Numbered from the stretch's first letter, positions 1 to 7,323 are shown. The stretch is DNA of 12,671 bases from an uncultured Clostridia bacterium (GCA_934167225.1 CAKPLD010000034.1:1-12671), one strand, 5' to 3'. Numbers and translations are program-made. The notes: a model not told the origin generated them from the sequence alone.

Positions 1-870
1 AGTTTACACTTGAAACATATATTTGAAGATAATGAGTTAGATAAAAAATCAGTTACCGAGAAATGCTCGTTAACTGCCGATGATGGAAAAAACTATAATA
101 CAACTATTTATAGTTTAGATGCTATAATCGCTGTGGGGTATAGAGTTAATTCGAAAAAAGCAACAGAATTTAGAATATGGGCAACAAAAATACTAAAAGA
201 ATATATGACCAAAGGATTTGCATTAAATGATGAACGTTTTATAAATGGAAATAAATATGATGCAAAATATTTTGATGAATTATTAGAACGTATCAAAACA
301 ATCAGAGTAAGTGAAAGAATGGCATACCAAAAAATCACTGATTTATTTATTGCAACAGCAACTGATTACAATCCTAAGTCAGAAGAAGCGTATACTTTCT
401 TTAAAATAGTTCAAAATAAGTTGCATTTCGCTATAAGTGGACATACTGCTGCCGAATTAATATATAGTAGAGCAAACTCAGATAAAGAACATATGGGACT
501 AACTGATTGGAAAAATTCTCTTGATGGTTTAATATATAAATATGATGTGATTATTGCAAAAAATTATTTAAACGAAGAAGAAATGAATAATTTAAAAGAT
601 TTAACAAATATGTTTTTAGTATTTGCTGAGGATGAAGCAAAACAAAGGCATGTTATGACAATGAAGGATTGGATAACTGCCACTGATGATTTATTAAAAT
701 TTAGAAGAAAAGAAATATTAAATAATAGTGGCAGTATATCTCATAAAGAAGCAGTAGAGAAAGCAGAAAAAGAATTTGAAAAATTTAGAGTTATACAAGA
801 TCAAAAATATATTTCTTCAATGGATGAATTTTACAGTAAATATTTAAATGAAAGTAAAGGCGATAAATAA
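1..870 (+). CDS. RhuM-family protein, 5' end outside window
   Basis: The reading frame is open from the first base of the window, so the gene starts upstream; the first in-frame TTG at 10 is not a credible start because the residues before it (SLHLKHIF) continue the family pattern. The visible part holds the conserved RhuM core: HLKHIFEDNELD, then TADDGKNYNTTIYSLDAIIAVGYRVNSKKATEFRIWATKILKEY and KGFALNDERF in short order (about residues 3-80), followed by a mostly helical C-terminal half with GHTAAELIYSRA and a lysine/glutamate-rich tail. RhuM proteins are widespread; they are named after a Salmonella pathogenicity-island gene and often sit near restriction-modification or mobile genes. Their biochemical role is not established. 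Family call is from recognised sequence; no function is claimed. It ends just before an unrecognised stretch that looks decayed. Confidence 0.85.
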   Translation, partial: SLHLKHIFEDNELDKKSVTEKCSLTADDGKNYNTTIYSLDAIIAVGYRVNSKKATEFRIWATKILKEYMTKGFALNDERFINGNKYDAKYFDELLERIKTIRVSERMAYQKITDLFIATATDYNPKSEEAYTFFKIVQNKLHFAISGHTAAELIYSRANSDKEHMGLTDWKNSLDGLIYKYDVIIAKNYLNEEEMNNLKDLTNMFLVFAEDEAKQRHVMTMKDWITATDDLLKFRRKEILNNSGSISHKEAVEKAEKEFEKFRVIQDQKYISSMDEFYSKYLNESKGDK

Positions 871-1107
871 TGAAATTAAGGGGTTAGCAAAGCCGTTGAT
901 TACAAAAATATTAGAAATTGCAAATGAATTAGATCATAAAGGTATTATTTTGCACACACAAACTACAACATGGTTGGCGGCAAAATTATACTTGGATTAC
1001 ACAATGTGTATGTTTATTATAAAAATAGTACTTATGAATATGAATATTTTGATTATGAAAATAAAATTGTTTTGAAAGAAGTAGAAAATAAAAAATATAA
1101 AAGATAG
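871..1107 (+). pseudogene. unrecognised stretch, possible gene remnant
   Basis: No intact gene is recognised between RhuM and ylqF. One frame reads NNEIKGLAKPLITKILEIAN and onward to about 960, overlapping the end of RhuM. A different frame, from an ATG at 970 to TAG at 1105-1107, gives 45 residues (MVGGKIILGLHNVYVYYKNS and a tyrosine/glutamate-rich tail) with no ribosome binding site before it. The two frames look like halves of a broken gene, but joining them needs a net shift that the CGG at 978-980 alone does not explain. The TAG overlaps the ylqF ribosome binding site. It could also be unrelated small ORFs. Confidence 0.3.
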
Positions 1108-1119
1108 GAAGTGATTAAA

Positions 1120-2074
1120 ATGGATATGTATCAAAAAAGAAAAATGAGACAAGAAAAGAAAAATAATGATAGTCAAGAAAGTTTTTCAAGAGTTTCCATT
1201 TCGTGGTACCCAGGCCACATGGCTAAAACCAAAAAACAAATAACAGAAGACCTAAAATTAATAGACGTAATAATAGAAATACTAGACAGCAGAATTCCAA
1301 TATCAAGCAGAAATCCAGACATAGCAAAATTAACTGAAAACAAAGACAAAATAATAATACTAAATAAAAGTGACCTAGCAGACCAAAAGCAAAATGAACA
1401 ATGGGTAAAACACTTCCAAAAACAAGGCCAGTTAGCAATACTTGCAAATTGCAATGAAGGAAAAGGAATAAATGAAATTTTAAGAGCAACAGAAAAAGTA
1501 AAACAAGAGGAAATGGAAGAATATGCTAAAAAAGGAAGAACAGGCAGAAAAATACGAGCAATGGTATTAGGAATTCCAAATGTACGGTAAATCATCATTT
1601 ATAAATAGAGTTGCAAAAAATAGTAGACTAGAAGTAGGAAATAAGCCAGGTGTAACTAAAAAGAAGCAATGGATAAGAGTAAACGAAAAAATAGAACTCT
1701 TAGATACTCCAGGTGTATTATGGCCAAAGTTTGAAAATGAACAAGTAGCATTAAATTTAGCATTTACAGGAACTATAAAAGACGATGTATTAGAACAAAC
1801 TGAGGTAGCCTACCAATTGTTAAAATTATTACTAAAAGATTATATGGAAAATGTTATAGAAAGATATAAAATAACAAAAGAATATATAGAAGAAATATTA
1901 GATAAACCCGAGCCAGAAAACTTTAAAATTTATGAAATTATGCAAACAATTGGGAAAAAGAGAGGTTGTATAATTTCAGGAGGAGAAGTGGATGATGAAA
2001 AAACATCTAAAGTAATTTTGGATGATTTTAGAAGTGGAAAGTTGGGAAAAATAACATTAGAAAAAGCAGAATAA
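1120..2074 (+). CDS. ylqF: YlqF/RbgA ribosome biogenesis GTPase with a +1 frame break at CGG 1585-1587
   Basis: This is a circularly permuted GTPase that in Bacillus helps late assembly of the 50S subunit. The order of motifs fits: WYPGHMAK near residue 32, NKSD (G4) near 88, GIPNV-GKSSFINR (G1/P-loop) near 155, GVTKKKQW (G2 region) and DTPG (G3). ATG 1120 is chosen over GTG 1111 because AGGAAG at 1106-1111 then has 8-nt spacing. The single frame breaks exactly inside the P-loop: after AAT GTA comes CGG TAA, which would end the protein after 157 residues without G1, G2 or G3. Leaving out the C at 1585 gives GTA GGT AAA TCA, the canonical NVGKS, and an open frame to 2074, for 317 residues in total (a little longer than the usual ~280-290). 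The part after the break is well conserved, so recent error or recoding is more likely than old decay. The metallopeptidase gene follows after 9 nt. Confidence 0.88.
1578..1590 (+). other. candidate +1 frameshift site 1 (AAT GTA CGG TAA)
   Basis: The zero frame reads AAT GTA CGG TAA and stops. The +1 frame, skipping C1585, reads AAT GTA GGT AAA and restores the P-loop of ylqF. The 13-mer AAATGTACGGTAA is identical to that at 3400-3412, where the same skip repairs a different gene. Frame continuity is seen directly; that the ribosome actually shifts here is inference. Confidence 0.5.
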
Positions 2075-2083
2075 GGAGAAAAA

Positions 2084-3647
2084 ATGTTAGAATTAATTGG
2101 GAATTTTGAATTTGATAATAAACTTTTTTATATGTTTAAAAAACAAAATACTATATGGTTTGCTTTAAAAGAAGCTAAAAAATTATCTTTAAAATTAACA
2201 AAAGAAGAGTTAAATATATGTAAACAGGTATATAATAAAATAACTCCAAGAAAAGAATATACAACATATCAAACAACAATTCCGTTTAATGGTAAAGATA
2301 TATTAATATATTACGACGAATCTACACATTTGAACTATTTTTTACAATGTGAAAATGGAAAAAACGTCGTTCCAAGTAAAGATGATTTAATAACGTTAAA
2401 TATGATTTTTAACAATGAGAAAGAGTATTGGGAATCTAAAAATGGAGGAGACAAGAGTGGTCAGAAAAGCGAGAAAACACCATACTTTAGAAAAGTAATT
2501 GGTAGTATTGCCAATAAAACAATTATAGCGTTTCTTTGTGCTTCGATGGTTTTTTCTAGTTTGCCAAGTATTACATATGCACAATCTAAAGAGAGTCAAG
2601 AAATAGAGTCAAATATAACATTAGTTGCAGATAACAATTTGGGGAATTTTACATATGTAGAAATTGCAGAGCAAATAACTTTAGCGTTAAATGAAAATCC
2701 ATATTTAACGGAAGAACAAAAAGGTTGGATATTAAATGCTAAAGTTATAGAGATGATTTATAAGAATAGACCGTACATAAATAGAAATTTAGGAGATCTA
2801 AAAAAGCTTAAAATAGAGATGGCACCGAAATTGGACAAAGAAACAACTGGAGGGCTTTGCTATAAAGATTTAATAAAACTTAAAATTATAGAAAATAAGG
2901 AAGGGGAATTATCAGATCAATTGATGCATAATTTTTATCATGAGTTTACTCATTGGTTTAGTATCAGTTCTCCAACAAATGAGAGCTTAGGAAATCACTC
3001 GATGTATGAAATTTTAGTAGAAGCATTTAGTTCATCATACTTTCCTGAGTATGTTTGGAGTGATGAAGTTTTTTCTAGTGGTTATTCAGGCATACTTCCT
3101 TTTGCATATGTATTAGTAGAAATATTCCCAAGAGAAAAAGTCGTTGAAGCTATGTTCAGTCATTCAATGAAAGTGCTGGAAGACGAAGCAAAAACAATAG
3201 ATCCAAAATGGGGTCTCTATAACTTAAAAAAAGTAGAATCTTTATTAGGTATGATTAATTATCATAATTCTGATTCTAAACAACTTGAAAAATGGAACAA
3301 TGAAGCTTATGAAGCTTTGAACAACTTATATAAAGCAAAATTTCCAGCAAGAGAAGAAGGGATCAAGGAAGACCCATCTTTATATTTAATGTTTCAATTA
3401 AATGTACGGTAACTATGCTCCAACGGTACCAATGTCAATAGTAACGCCAGAAGAAGGTTATTACATTAAAATCATAAGAGGAGCTAATAATCCATTTGAT
3501 ATAGATGATAAAATAACTAGCATGTATCCCACGAGAGTAATTGCGTATGATTTGGAAACACATAAAGAACTAGTTTCTCGAAAAGCTGAAACACCACCAG
3601 ATATAAGGAAAGACAATAAAACCAACAATAACACCCAAGAAAGATAG
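2084..3647 (+). CDS. membrane-anchored HExxH metallopeptidase-like protein with a +1 frame break at CGG 3407-3409
   Basis: I do not recognise a named family. Three parts are visible: about 135 N-terminal residues that look soluble (MLELIGNFEFDNKLFYMFKK onward); a hydrophobic segment at about 146-165 (TIIAFLCASMVFSSLPSITY) ending in YAQS, which could be a signal anchor or an internal signal-peptidase site; and a large domain with HEFTH at 286-290, the zinc-binding HExxH motif, followed about 22 residues later by YEILVEAFS, where a downstream glutamate could be the third ligand. This suggests a zinc peptidase facing outside the membrane with a cytoplasmic N-terminal domain. AAGGAGA sits 5' of ATG 2084, 9 nt after the ylqF stop, so it is probably co-transcribed. 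The zero frame ends at TAA 3410-3412; skipping C3407 joins it to NYAPTVPMSIVTPEEGYYIK and a charged, Asn/Lys-rich tail, giving 520 residues. Confidence 0.6.
3400..3412 (+). other. candidate +1 frameshift site 2 (AAT GTA CGG TAA)
   Basis: The same 13-mer as at 1578-1590. Zero frame: CAA TTA AAT GTA CGG TAA. Skipping C3407 gives GTA GGT AAC TAT GCT and an open frame of 79 more codons. Frame +1 starts with an ATG at 3402, but there is no ribosome binding site, so independent initiation is unlikely. Confidence 0.5.
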
Positions 3648-3680
3648 AAATTTTATCAATAAAAAGGAAGGAAAACAAAA

Positions 3681-4100
3681 TTGAATATAGAAGAATTTAT
3701 ACCAATAAACAAAGACGAATCACAAATTAATCAAATGTCACCTCTAATATGGGCATATATAGGAGACTGTGTATACGAATTATACATAAGAACATATTTA
3801 GTTGATAATACAAAATTAAAACCACATAAACTACACATAGAATCAATAAAATATGTAAAAGCAGGTGCACAAGCGAAAGCTCTAAACGAATTTTACGAAA
3901 ATTTAACAGATGAAGAAAAAGAAATTGTAAGAAGAGGAAGAAATGCAAACAATCATCATTTGCCAAAAAATTCCAATGTTCACGAATATATGTATTCAAC
4001 AGCTTTTGAGGGACTAATTGGGTATCTTTATTTGTGCAAAAAATATGATAGAGTTAAGGAGATAATAGAAAAATATATATTAAAATTAGGGGAAGAGTAA
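3681..4100 (+). CDS. mrnC: mini-ribonuclease III, 23S rRNA maturation
   Basis: MrnC is an RNase III catalytic domain without the double-stranded-RNA-binding domain; in Bacillus it trims 23S rRNA precursor ends. The 139-residue length matches. Family motifs: SPLIWAYIGDCVYELYIR with the active-site aspartate near residue 29, KPHKLH, YVKAGAQAKAL, RRGRNANNHHLPKNSNVHEY, and STAFEGLIGYLYL with the catalytic glutamate near 110. The start is TTG 3681, supported by AAGGAAGGA at 3664-3672 with normal spacing and no better alternative before the conserved region. It lies 33 nt after the metallopeptidase gene and shares the cluster with ylqF, so two of the three genes act in large-subunit rRNA/ribosome maturation. 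The terminator overlaps its stop codon. Confidence 0.93.
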   Translation: MNIEEFIPINKDESQINQMSPLIWAYIGDCVYELYIRTYLVDNTKLKPHKLHIESIKYVKAGAQAKALNEFYENLTDEEKEIVRRGRNANNHHLPKNSNVHEYMYSTAFEGLIGYLYLCKKYDRVKEIIEKYILKLGEE

Positions 4101-4117
4101 AATCTTCTTCTTTTTTT
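4092..4117 (+). terminator. intrinsic terminator after mrnC
   Basis: GAAGA (4092-4096) pairs with TCTTC (4103-4107) over a 6-nt loop, followed within 3 nt by seven T. The short stem makes it a modest terminator; it overlaps the mrnC stop codon. Confidence 0.55.
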
Positions 4118-4123
4118 ATACTT

Positions 4124-4153
4124 TTGCATAAATTTGGGATAAAATAATACAAT
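4124..4153 (+). promoter_or_regulatory. candidate mother-cell sigma promoter of dpaA
   Basis: GCATAAAT at 4126-4133 and AATACAAT at 4146-4153 resemble the -35 (ATA) and -10 (CATACAnT) of SigE-type mother-cell promoters, 15 nt apart. Dipicolinate synthase genes are expressed in the mother cell in Bacillus (SigK), so this fits the gene. The match is by eye and there is no good SigA alternative; SigE versus SigK cannot be settled. Confidence 0.4.
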
Positions 4154-4184
4154 TATATTAATAATAGTTATTGGGAGGAAAGGC

Positions 4185-5069
4185 ATGAAACACAAATATT
4201 TAGTTTTAGGTGGAGATTTACGAAATGTAAAGTTAGCAGAGATGTTAGCAGACGATGGAAATAGAGTTTTTTCATTTGGTCAAGATAGATCAGACGAAAT
4301 TTTAGATGATGGAAGAATTGAAAAATGTAATTCATTAAAAACGGCTTTTGAAAATGCACAAATTATAGTAGGACCTGTACCATTTGCAAGCAATGAAGAG
4401 TTTATAAATACGCCGTTTTCACATGATAAAATACTTATAAAAGATTTAATGAAAACTAATAAAGACAAAATATTGATTACAGGAAGCATAAAAGATAATA
4501 TAAAAAGCCTTTTAGATGAAAAATATATGGATGTAATAGACATTATGAAAAGGGACGATTTAGCCATTTTAAATACAATTGCAACCGCAGAAGGTACTAT
4601 AGAGGTTGCTATAAAAAATACGGATAAAATTTTACAGGGAAGTCGTGTTTTAGTTTTAGGATTTGGAAGAGTTGGCAAAATTGTAGCAAATAAATTCAGC
4701 AAAATGTCAGCGTTTGTTACCTGTGCAGCAAGGAAAGTATCTGATTTGGCTTGGATAAAAGCATATGGGTATAATAGTTTAAATATACATGATATGCTAT
4801 ATGATTTAAAAGAATTTGATATTATAATAAATACCGTTCCTCAAACAATTTTGAAAGAAAAAGAGTTAAAACATGTGGATTCAGAGGCTTTACTTATAGA
4901 TTTAGCTTCTAGCCCTGGTGGAATTGATGGAAAAATGGCAACAAGTATGGGCTTAAATTTTATATGGGCACTATCACTTCCAGGAAGAATTGCCCCAAGT
5001 TCATCGGCTAAATTTATTAAAGATACGGTTTATACTATATTGGATGAAAGGTCGAAAAATGTCGAATAG
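4185..5069 (+). CDS. dpaA: dipicolinate synthase subunit A
   Basis: DpaA (SpoVFA) is the NAD(P)-binding subunit of the enzyme that oxidises dihydrodipicolinate to dipicolinic acid in the mother cell for storage in the spore core. The 294-residue length is typical. The N-terminal half carries the DpaA-specific region (YLVLGGDLRN, then VGPVPF near 64 and ITGSI near 98); GFGRVGK near 159-165 is the GxGxxG dinucleotide-binding loop of the Rossmann fold; LIDLASSPGGID and LPGRIAPSSSA are conserved C-terminal motifs. GGGAGGA precedes ATG 4185 at good spacing. The partner gene dpaB usually follows directly; here spoVS follows instead, so dpaB is elsewhere or missing. Confidence 0.93.
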   Translation: MKHKYLVLGGDLRNVKLAEMLADDGNRVFSFGQDRSDEILDDGRIEKCNSLKTAFENAQIIVGPVPFASNEEFINTPFSHDKILIKDLMKTNKDKILITGSIKDNIKSLLDEKYMDVIDIMKRDDLAILNTIATAEGTIEVAIKNTDKILQGSRVLVLGFGRVGKIVANKFSKMSAFVTCAARKVSDLAWIKAYGYNSLNIHDMLYDLKEFDIIINTVPQTILKEKELKHVDSEALLIDLASSPGGIDGKMATSMGLNFIWALSLPGRIAPSSSAKFIKDTVYTILDERSKNVE

Positions 5070-5082
5070 CGCGACAAGAAAA

Positions 5083-5097
5083 TGGAAAAAATTTCCA
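5083..5097. repeat. short perfect inverted repeat between dpaA and spoVS
   Basis: TGGAAA-AAA-TTTCCA is a perfect 6-bp palindrome with a 3-nt centre, 14 nt after the dpaA stop and 90 nt before spoVS. There is no T-run after it, so it is not a simple terminator. It could be an operator or chance in AT-rich DNA. I could not identify a convincing SigH or SigA promoter for spoVS in 5070-5186. Confidence 0.3.
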
Positions 5098-5186
5098 AAA
5101 ACTATAGACAAATTTACTTAAAAGTTGTAGAATACAGAATGTAAAAGTTGCAACAAAAAAAATAAAATTATAGGAGGCAAAAAAGA

Positions 5187-5450
5187 ATGGAAGTTCTTAA
5201 AATTTCATCAAAATCAAATCCAAATTCAGTAGCAGGAGCTATTGCAGGATTGATAAAAGAATCACAAAAAGCAGAAATGCAGGCAATAGGAGCAGGAGCT
5301 CTAAATCAAGCAGTAAAGGCAGTAGCAATAGCAAGAGGGTTTGTAGCACCAGCAGGAGTAGACCTTGTTTGTATACCAGCATTTGCAGAAGTTGAAGTCG
5401 AAGGAGAAGATAGAACTGGTATTAAACTTATTGTGGAGTCTAGAAAGTAA
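5187..5450 (+). CDS. spoVS: stage V sporulation protein S
   Basis: SpoVS is a small Alba-like protein needed for coat assembly and passage through stage V in Bacillus. The 87-residue length and sequence match almost end to end: MEVLKISSKSNPNSVAGAIA at the start, then EMQAIGAGALNQAVKAVAIA and RGFVAPAGVDLVCIPAFAEV, ending in GIKLIVESRK. TAGGAGG at 5172-5178 gives 8-nt spacing to ATG 5187. It follows dpaA by 117 nt and is closed by a strong terminator, so it may be its own unit or read with dpaA. Confidence 0.97.
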   Translation: MEVLKISSKSNPNSVAGAIAGLIKESQKAEMQAIGAGALNQAVKAVAIARGFVAPAGVDLVCIPAFAEVEVEGEDRTGIKLIVESRK

Positions 5451-5487
5451 ATTATTTTTATAGGAATTATTATGAATTATTTTAAGA

Positions 5488-5518
5488 AGCATTGGTCATT
5501 AAGATCAGTGCTTTTTTT
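5488..5518 (+). terminator. intrinsic terminator after spoVS
   Basis: AGCATTGGTC (5488-5497) pairs along 10 positions, two of them G-T wobbles, with GATCAGTGCT (5503-5512) over the loop ATTAA, followed by seven T. A clear factor-independent terminator. Confidence 0.88.
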
Positions 5519-5578
5519 GTTACGTCTTTTATAATAATTATGTAATAAAAATGTAATATAAAACATAATCGAAAACGA

Positions 5579-5607
5579 TTGCAAAACGATGTACAATATG
5601 ATAACAT
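5579..5607 (+). promoter_or_regulatory. probable promoter of the DGR target gene, with a ~145-nt leader
   Basis: TTGCAA (5579-5584), a 17-nt spacer, and TAACAT (5602-5607) with an upstream TG at -15 form an extended -10 SigA-type promoter. AAAACGAT is repeated at 5572-5579 and 5583-5590 around the -35 box. The leader to 5759 contains TTAGCC (5625-5630) and GGCTAA (5717-5722), which could pair over a long distance; I recognise no known riboswitch. Nothing else is seen in 5519-5759. Confidence 0.5.
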
Positions 5608-5759
5608 ATAAGCATATAAAAAGATTAGCCGAAAATTTATGTACATTGAAAATTGAATAATGTGAAATTTGGATAAAAAGTCTGCAAATGGCAACAATAG
5701 AGATGTATATAAAAAAGGCTAAATTTATATAAAGAAATTTAAAATACTAGGAGGAAAAA

Positions 5760-7172
5760 ATGTTAAGAAATACATTAAAGAGAAACAAAGGTATTACACT
5801 GATAGCATTAGTGGTCACAATAATAGTGCTACTAATATTAGCAGGAATAAGCATAATGATGCTAACAGGCCAAAATGGAATATTAAACAGAGCAAGCGAG
5901 GCAAAAGAAAACACAGGAACATCACAAACAAAAGAACTTGTAAAATTATCAGTAACAGATGCATTAACACAAGGACTAGGAAGTTTAACAGACACAAATT
6001 TAAAAGCAGCTTTAGATAATAATCTAGGAGCAGGAAAATACCAAATTACAGGAGATGCTGAAAATGGATGGACAATAACTGTAGATGGAAAAGAATTTAA
6101 AGTAGATGCAACAGGAAATATAACAGGAGATACAACAGGAGGAGAAAATTTAAAAGATTTAAGTGCTTATCAAACAAATGAAACAAAACCATACTTACCA
6201 GATAACACAAAGTTTGAAAGAGTAAAAGGAACAGATTTAACTACAGGACTAGTAATACAAGAAACAGCAACAGGAAGTGAGTATGTTTGGGTAGAAGTGC
6301 CTAAAACAAAGGCAGTTTATTCAACAGCAGGATTAAGTGTAACAAATTTTGATGATAATTATACCAAAATAGAAAATGATTTACATGAATATACAAAGGT
6401 TTATAGAAATAATACAAAATATAGTGATGTTTATTATGCAGATAGTACAGCTGGATGGTTTGCAGATAGTAATGCATATGATACAGCAAAGAAAAAGATG
6501 TTAAAAAGCGTGTACCAAAATGGAGGATTTTGGGTAGGAAGATATGAAGCAGGAATTGAAAAAAATAGAACAGAGGAAGGAAATGCCACAATTATGCCTC
6601 TATCTAAAGAGAATTTATATCCATATATTTATGTAACAAGAACACAAGCAAAAGTATTAGCAGAGCAAGTTGAATCTGGAAGTTATACAAGTAGTTTAAT
6701 GTTTGGAGTGCAGTGGGATTTAGTATTAAAATATATTGAAACAAAAAAATCTTCTACAATTGAAGATATACAAAACAAATTAAATTCTAACAGTACACCA
6801 ATTGGAAATTATTATGATTCAAGTTTTACATTAAATAGAGGAAAATTTGCACAATATGGAGCATTATCAAGTTGGTATGATTTTAATAGTGAGAATAAAA
6901 AAAGTTTAGTAAAAGGAGGTATAAAGCAACAAAACCATAGAATATTATTAACAACAGGAGCAGCAGAAGCAACAAATTTACAAAATATATATGATATAGC
7001 AGGAAATGTATGGGAATGGACATTAGAGAAGACTTCTGACACTATCTATCCTTGTGCCTACAGGGGAGGGAGCTACGCTAGCGTTGGCTCTGACACTCCG
7101 GCAAGTTACCGCAATGACTACTTTACGTCCGACAGTTACGACTACGTCGGTTTTCGTGTTTCACTTTATTAG
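5760..7172 (+). CDS. DGR target protein: prepilin-type anchor plus C-type-lectin/FGE-sulfatase-fold domain
   Basis: The N-terminus is a class III (prepilin) signal: basic NTLKRNK, G11 then ITLIALVVTIIVLLILAGIS, a 20+ residue hydrophobic helix, so the protein is probably processed and displayed on the cell surface or in a pilus-like structure. Ala replaces the usual Glu at +5. About residues 40-120 form a linker/pilin-like region (DNNLGAGKYQITGDAENGWT). From about 150 to 470 it matches the formylglycine-generating-enzyme/C-type-lectin fold, with VWVEVPK, GGFWVGRYEAG, IYDIAGNVWEW near 415 and a C-terminal RGGSYAS...VGFRVSLY. This C-terminal layout is that of diversity-generating retroelement targets, where the tail is the variable ligand-binding site. 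AGGAGG at 5749-5754 supports ATG 5760. The last 45 codons differ sharply in base and codon use (see the variable region). Confidence 0.9.
   Translation: MLRNTLKRNKGITLIALVVTIIVLLILAGISIMMLTGQNGILNRASEAKENTGTSQTKELVKLSVTDALTQGLGSLTDTNLKAALDNNLGAGKYQITGDAENGWTITVDGKEFKVDATGNITGDTTGGENLKDLSAYQTNETKPYLPDNTKFERVKGTDLTTGLVIQETATGSEYVWVEVPKTKAVYSTAGLSVTNFDDNYTKIENDLHEYTKVYRNNTKYSDVYYADSTAGWFADSNAYDTAKKKMLKSVYQNGGFWVGRYEAGIEKNRTEEGNATIMPLSKENLYPYIYVTRTQAKVLAEQVESGSYTSSLMFGVQWDLVLKYIETKKSSTIEDIQNKLNSNSTPIGNYYDSSFTLNRGKFAQYGALSSWYDFNSENKKSLVKGGIKQQNHRILLTTGAAEATNLQNIYDIAGNVWEWTLEKTSDTIYPCAYRGGSYASVGSDTPASYRNDYFTSDSYDYVGFRVSLY
7036..7172 (+). other. DGR variable region (VR)
   Basis: In codons 438-465 (7071-7154), 25 of 28 end in C or T, and most could derive from AAC/AAT by changing only the two A's (AGC, TAC, GCT, GTT, GAC, ACT, TTT, TCC, AGT). 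The rest of the gene is A-rich with A-ending codons. Adenine-directed mutagenesis of AAY codons in a template repeat is the hallmark of DGRs and avoids stop codons. The preceding codons 426-434 show the same ending bias, so the region probably begins near 7036. The near-invariant end VGFRVSLY (7146-7169) and the following bases probably correspond to the initiation-of-homing segment. No template copy is visible in the window. Confidence 0.85.
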
Positions 7173-7239
7173 CACTGAGTCCTGCTAGCGATAAACTGGA
7201 TAGGTAGAAGACCAGTGTCAAATTAATATAATTAGAATA

Positions 7240-7293
7240 GGTAGGGGGAGAAAAGTTACATTTTAATTTTTCAAAACTTTTCGACCCCCTACC
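7240..7293 (+). repeat. hairpin just downstream of the variable region
   Basis: GGTAGGGGG (7240-7248) pairs with CCCCCTACC (7285-7293), and GAAAAGTT (7250-7257) with AACTTTTC (7275-7282), with a 1x2 internal loop and a 17-nt loop. The stem is GC-rich compared with its surroundings. Hairpins or cruciforms downstream of the VR promote homing in well-studied DGRs, so this may be part of the retroelement; it may also help stop transcription. Confidence 0.6.
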
Positions 7294-7294
7294 G

Positions 7295-7323
7295 GGCGAG
7301 TCCTACCGGGTTCGTCTTTTTTT
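7295..7323 (+). terminator. probable terminator downstream of the DGR target gene
   Basis: GGCGAG (7295-7300) can pair with TTCGTC (7311-7316), with two wobbles, over a 10-nt loop, followed by seven T at 7317-7323. CTACCGGG occurs twice, at 7289-7296 and 7303-7310, so this stem and the preceding hairpin share bases and may be alternative folds. Confidence 0.5.

Noticed and set aside
978..980. Fourth CGG frameshift site
   Set aside because: Skipping the C leads into the frame of the 45-residue ORF, but the zero frame before it has a stop close upstream and no start, so no continuous protein results.
1173..1598. 141-residue minus-strand ORF over ylqF, and similar minus-strand ORFs over dpaA, recA and spoVS
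   Set aside because: They are low-complexity hydrophobic shadows of well-supported plus-strand genes and lack ribosome binding sites or recognisable domains.
3402..3647. Independent 81-residue gene starting at ATG 3402
   Set aside because: No ribosome binding site precedes it and it continues the metallopeptidase frame exactly after the CGG skip.
5608..5759. c-di-GMP or other riboswitch in the leader of the DGR target gene
   Set aside because: TTAGCC/GGCTAA could pair, but none of the conserved core bases of a known riboswitch class are recognisable.
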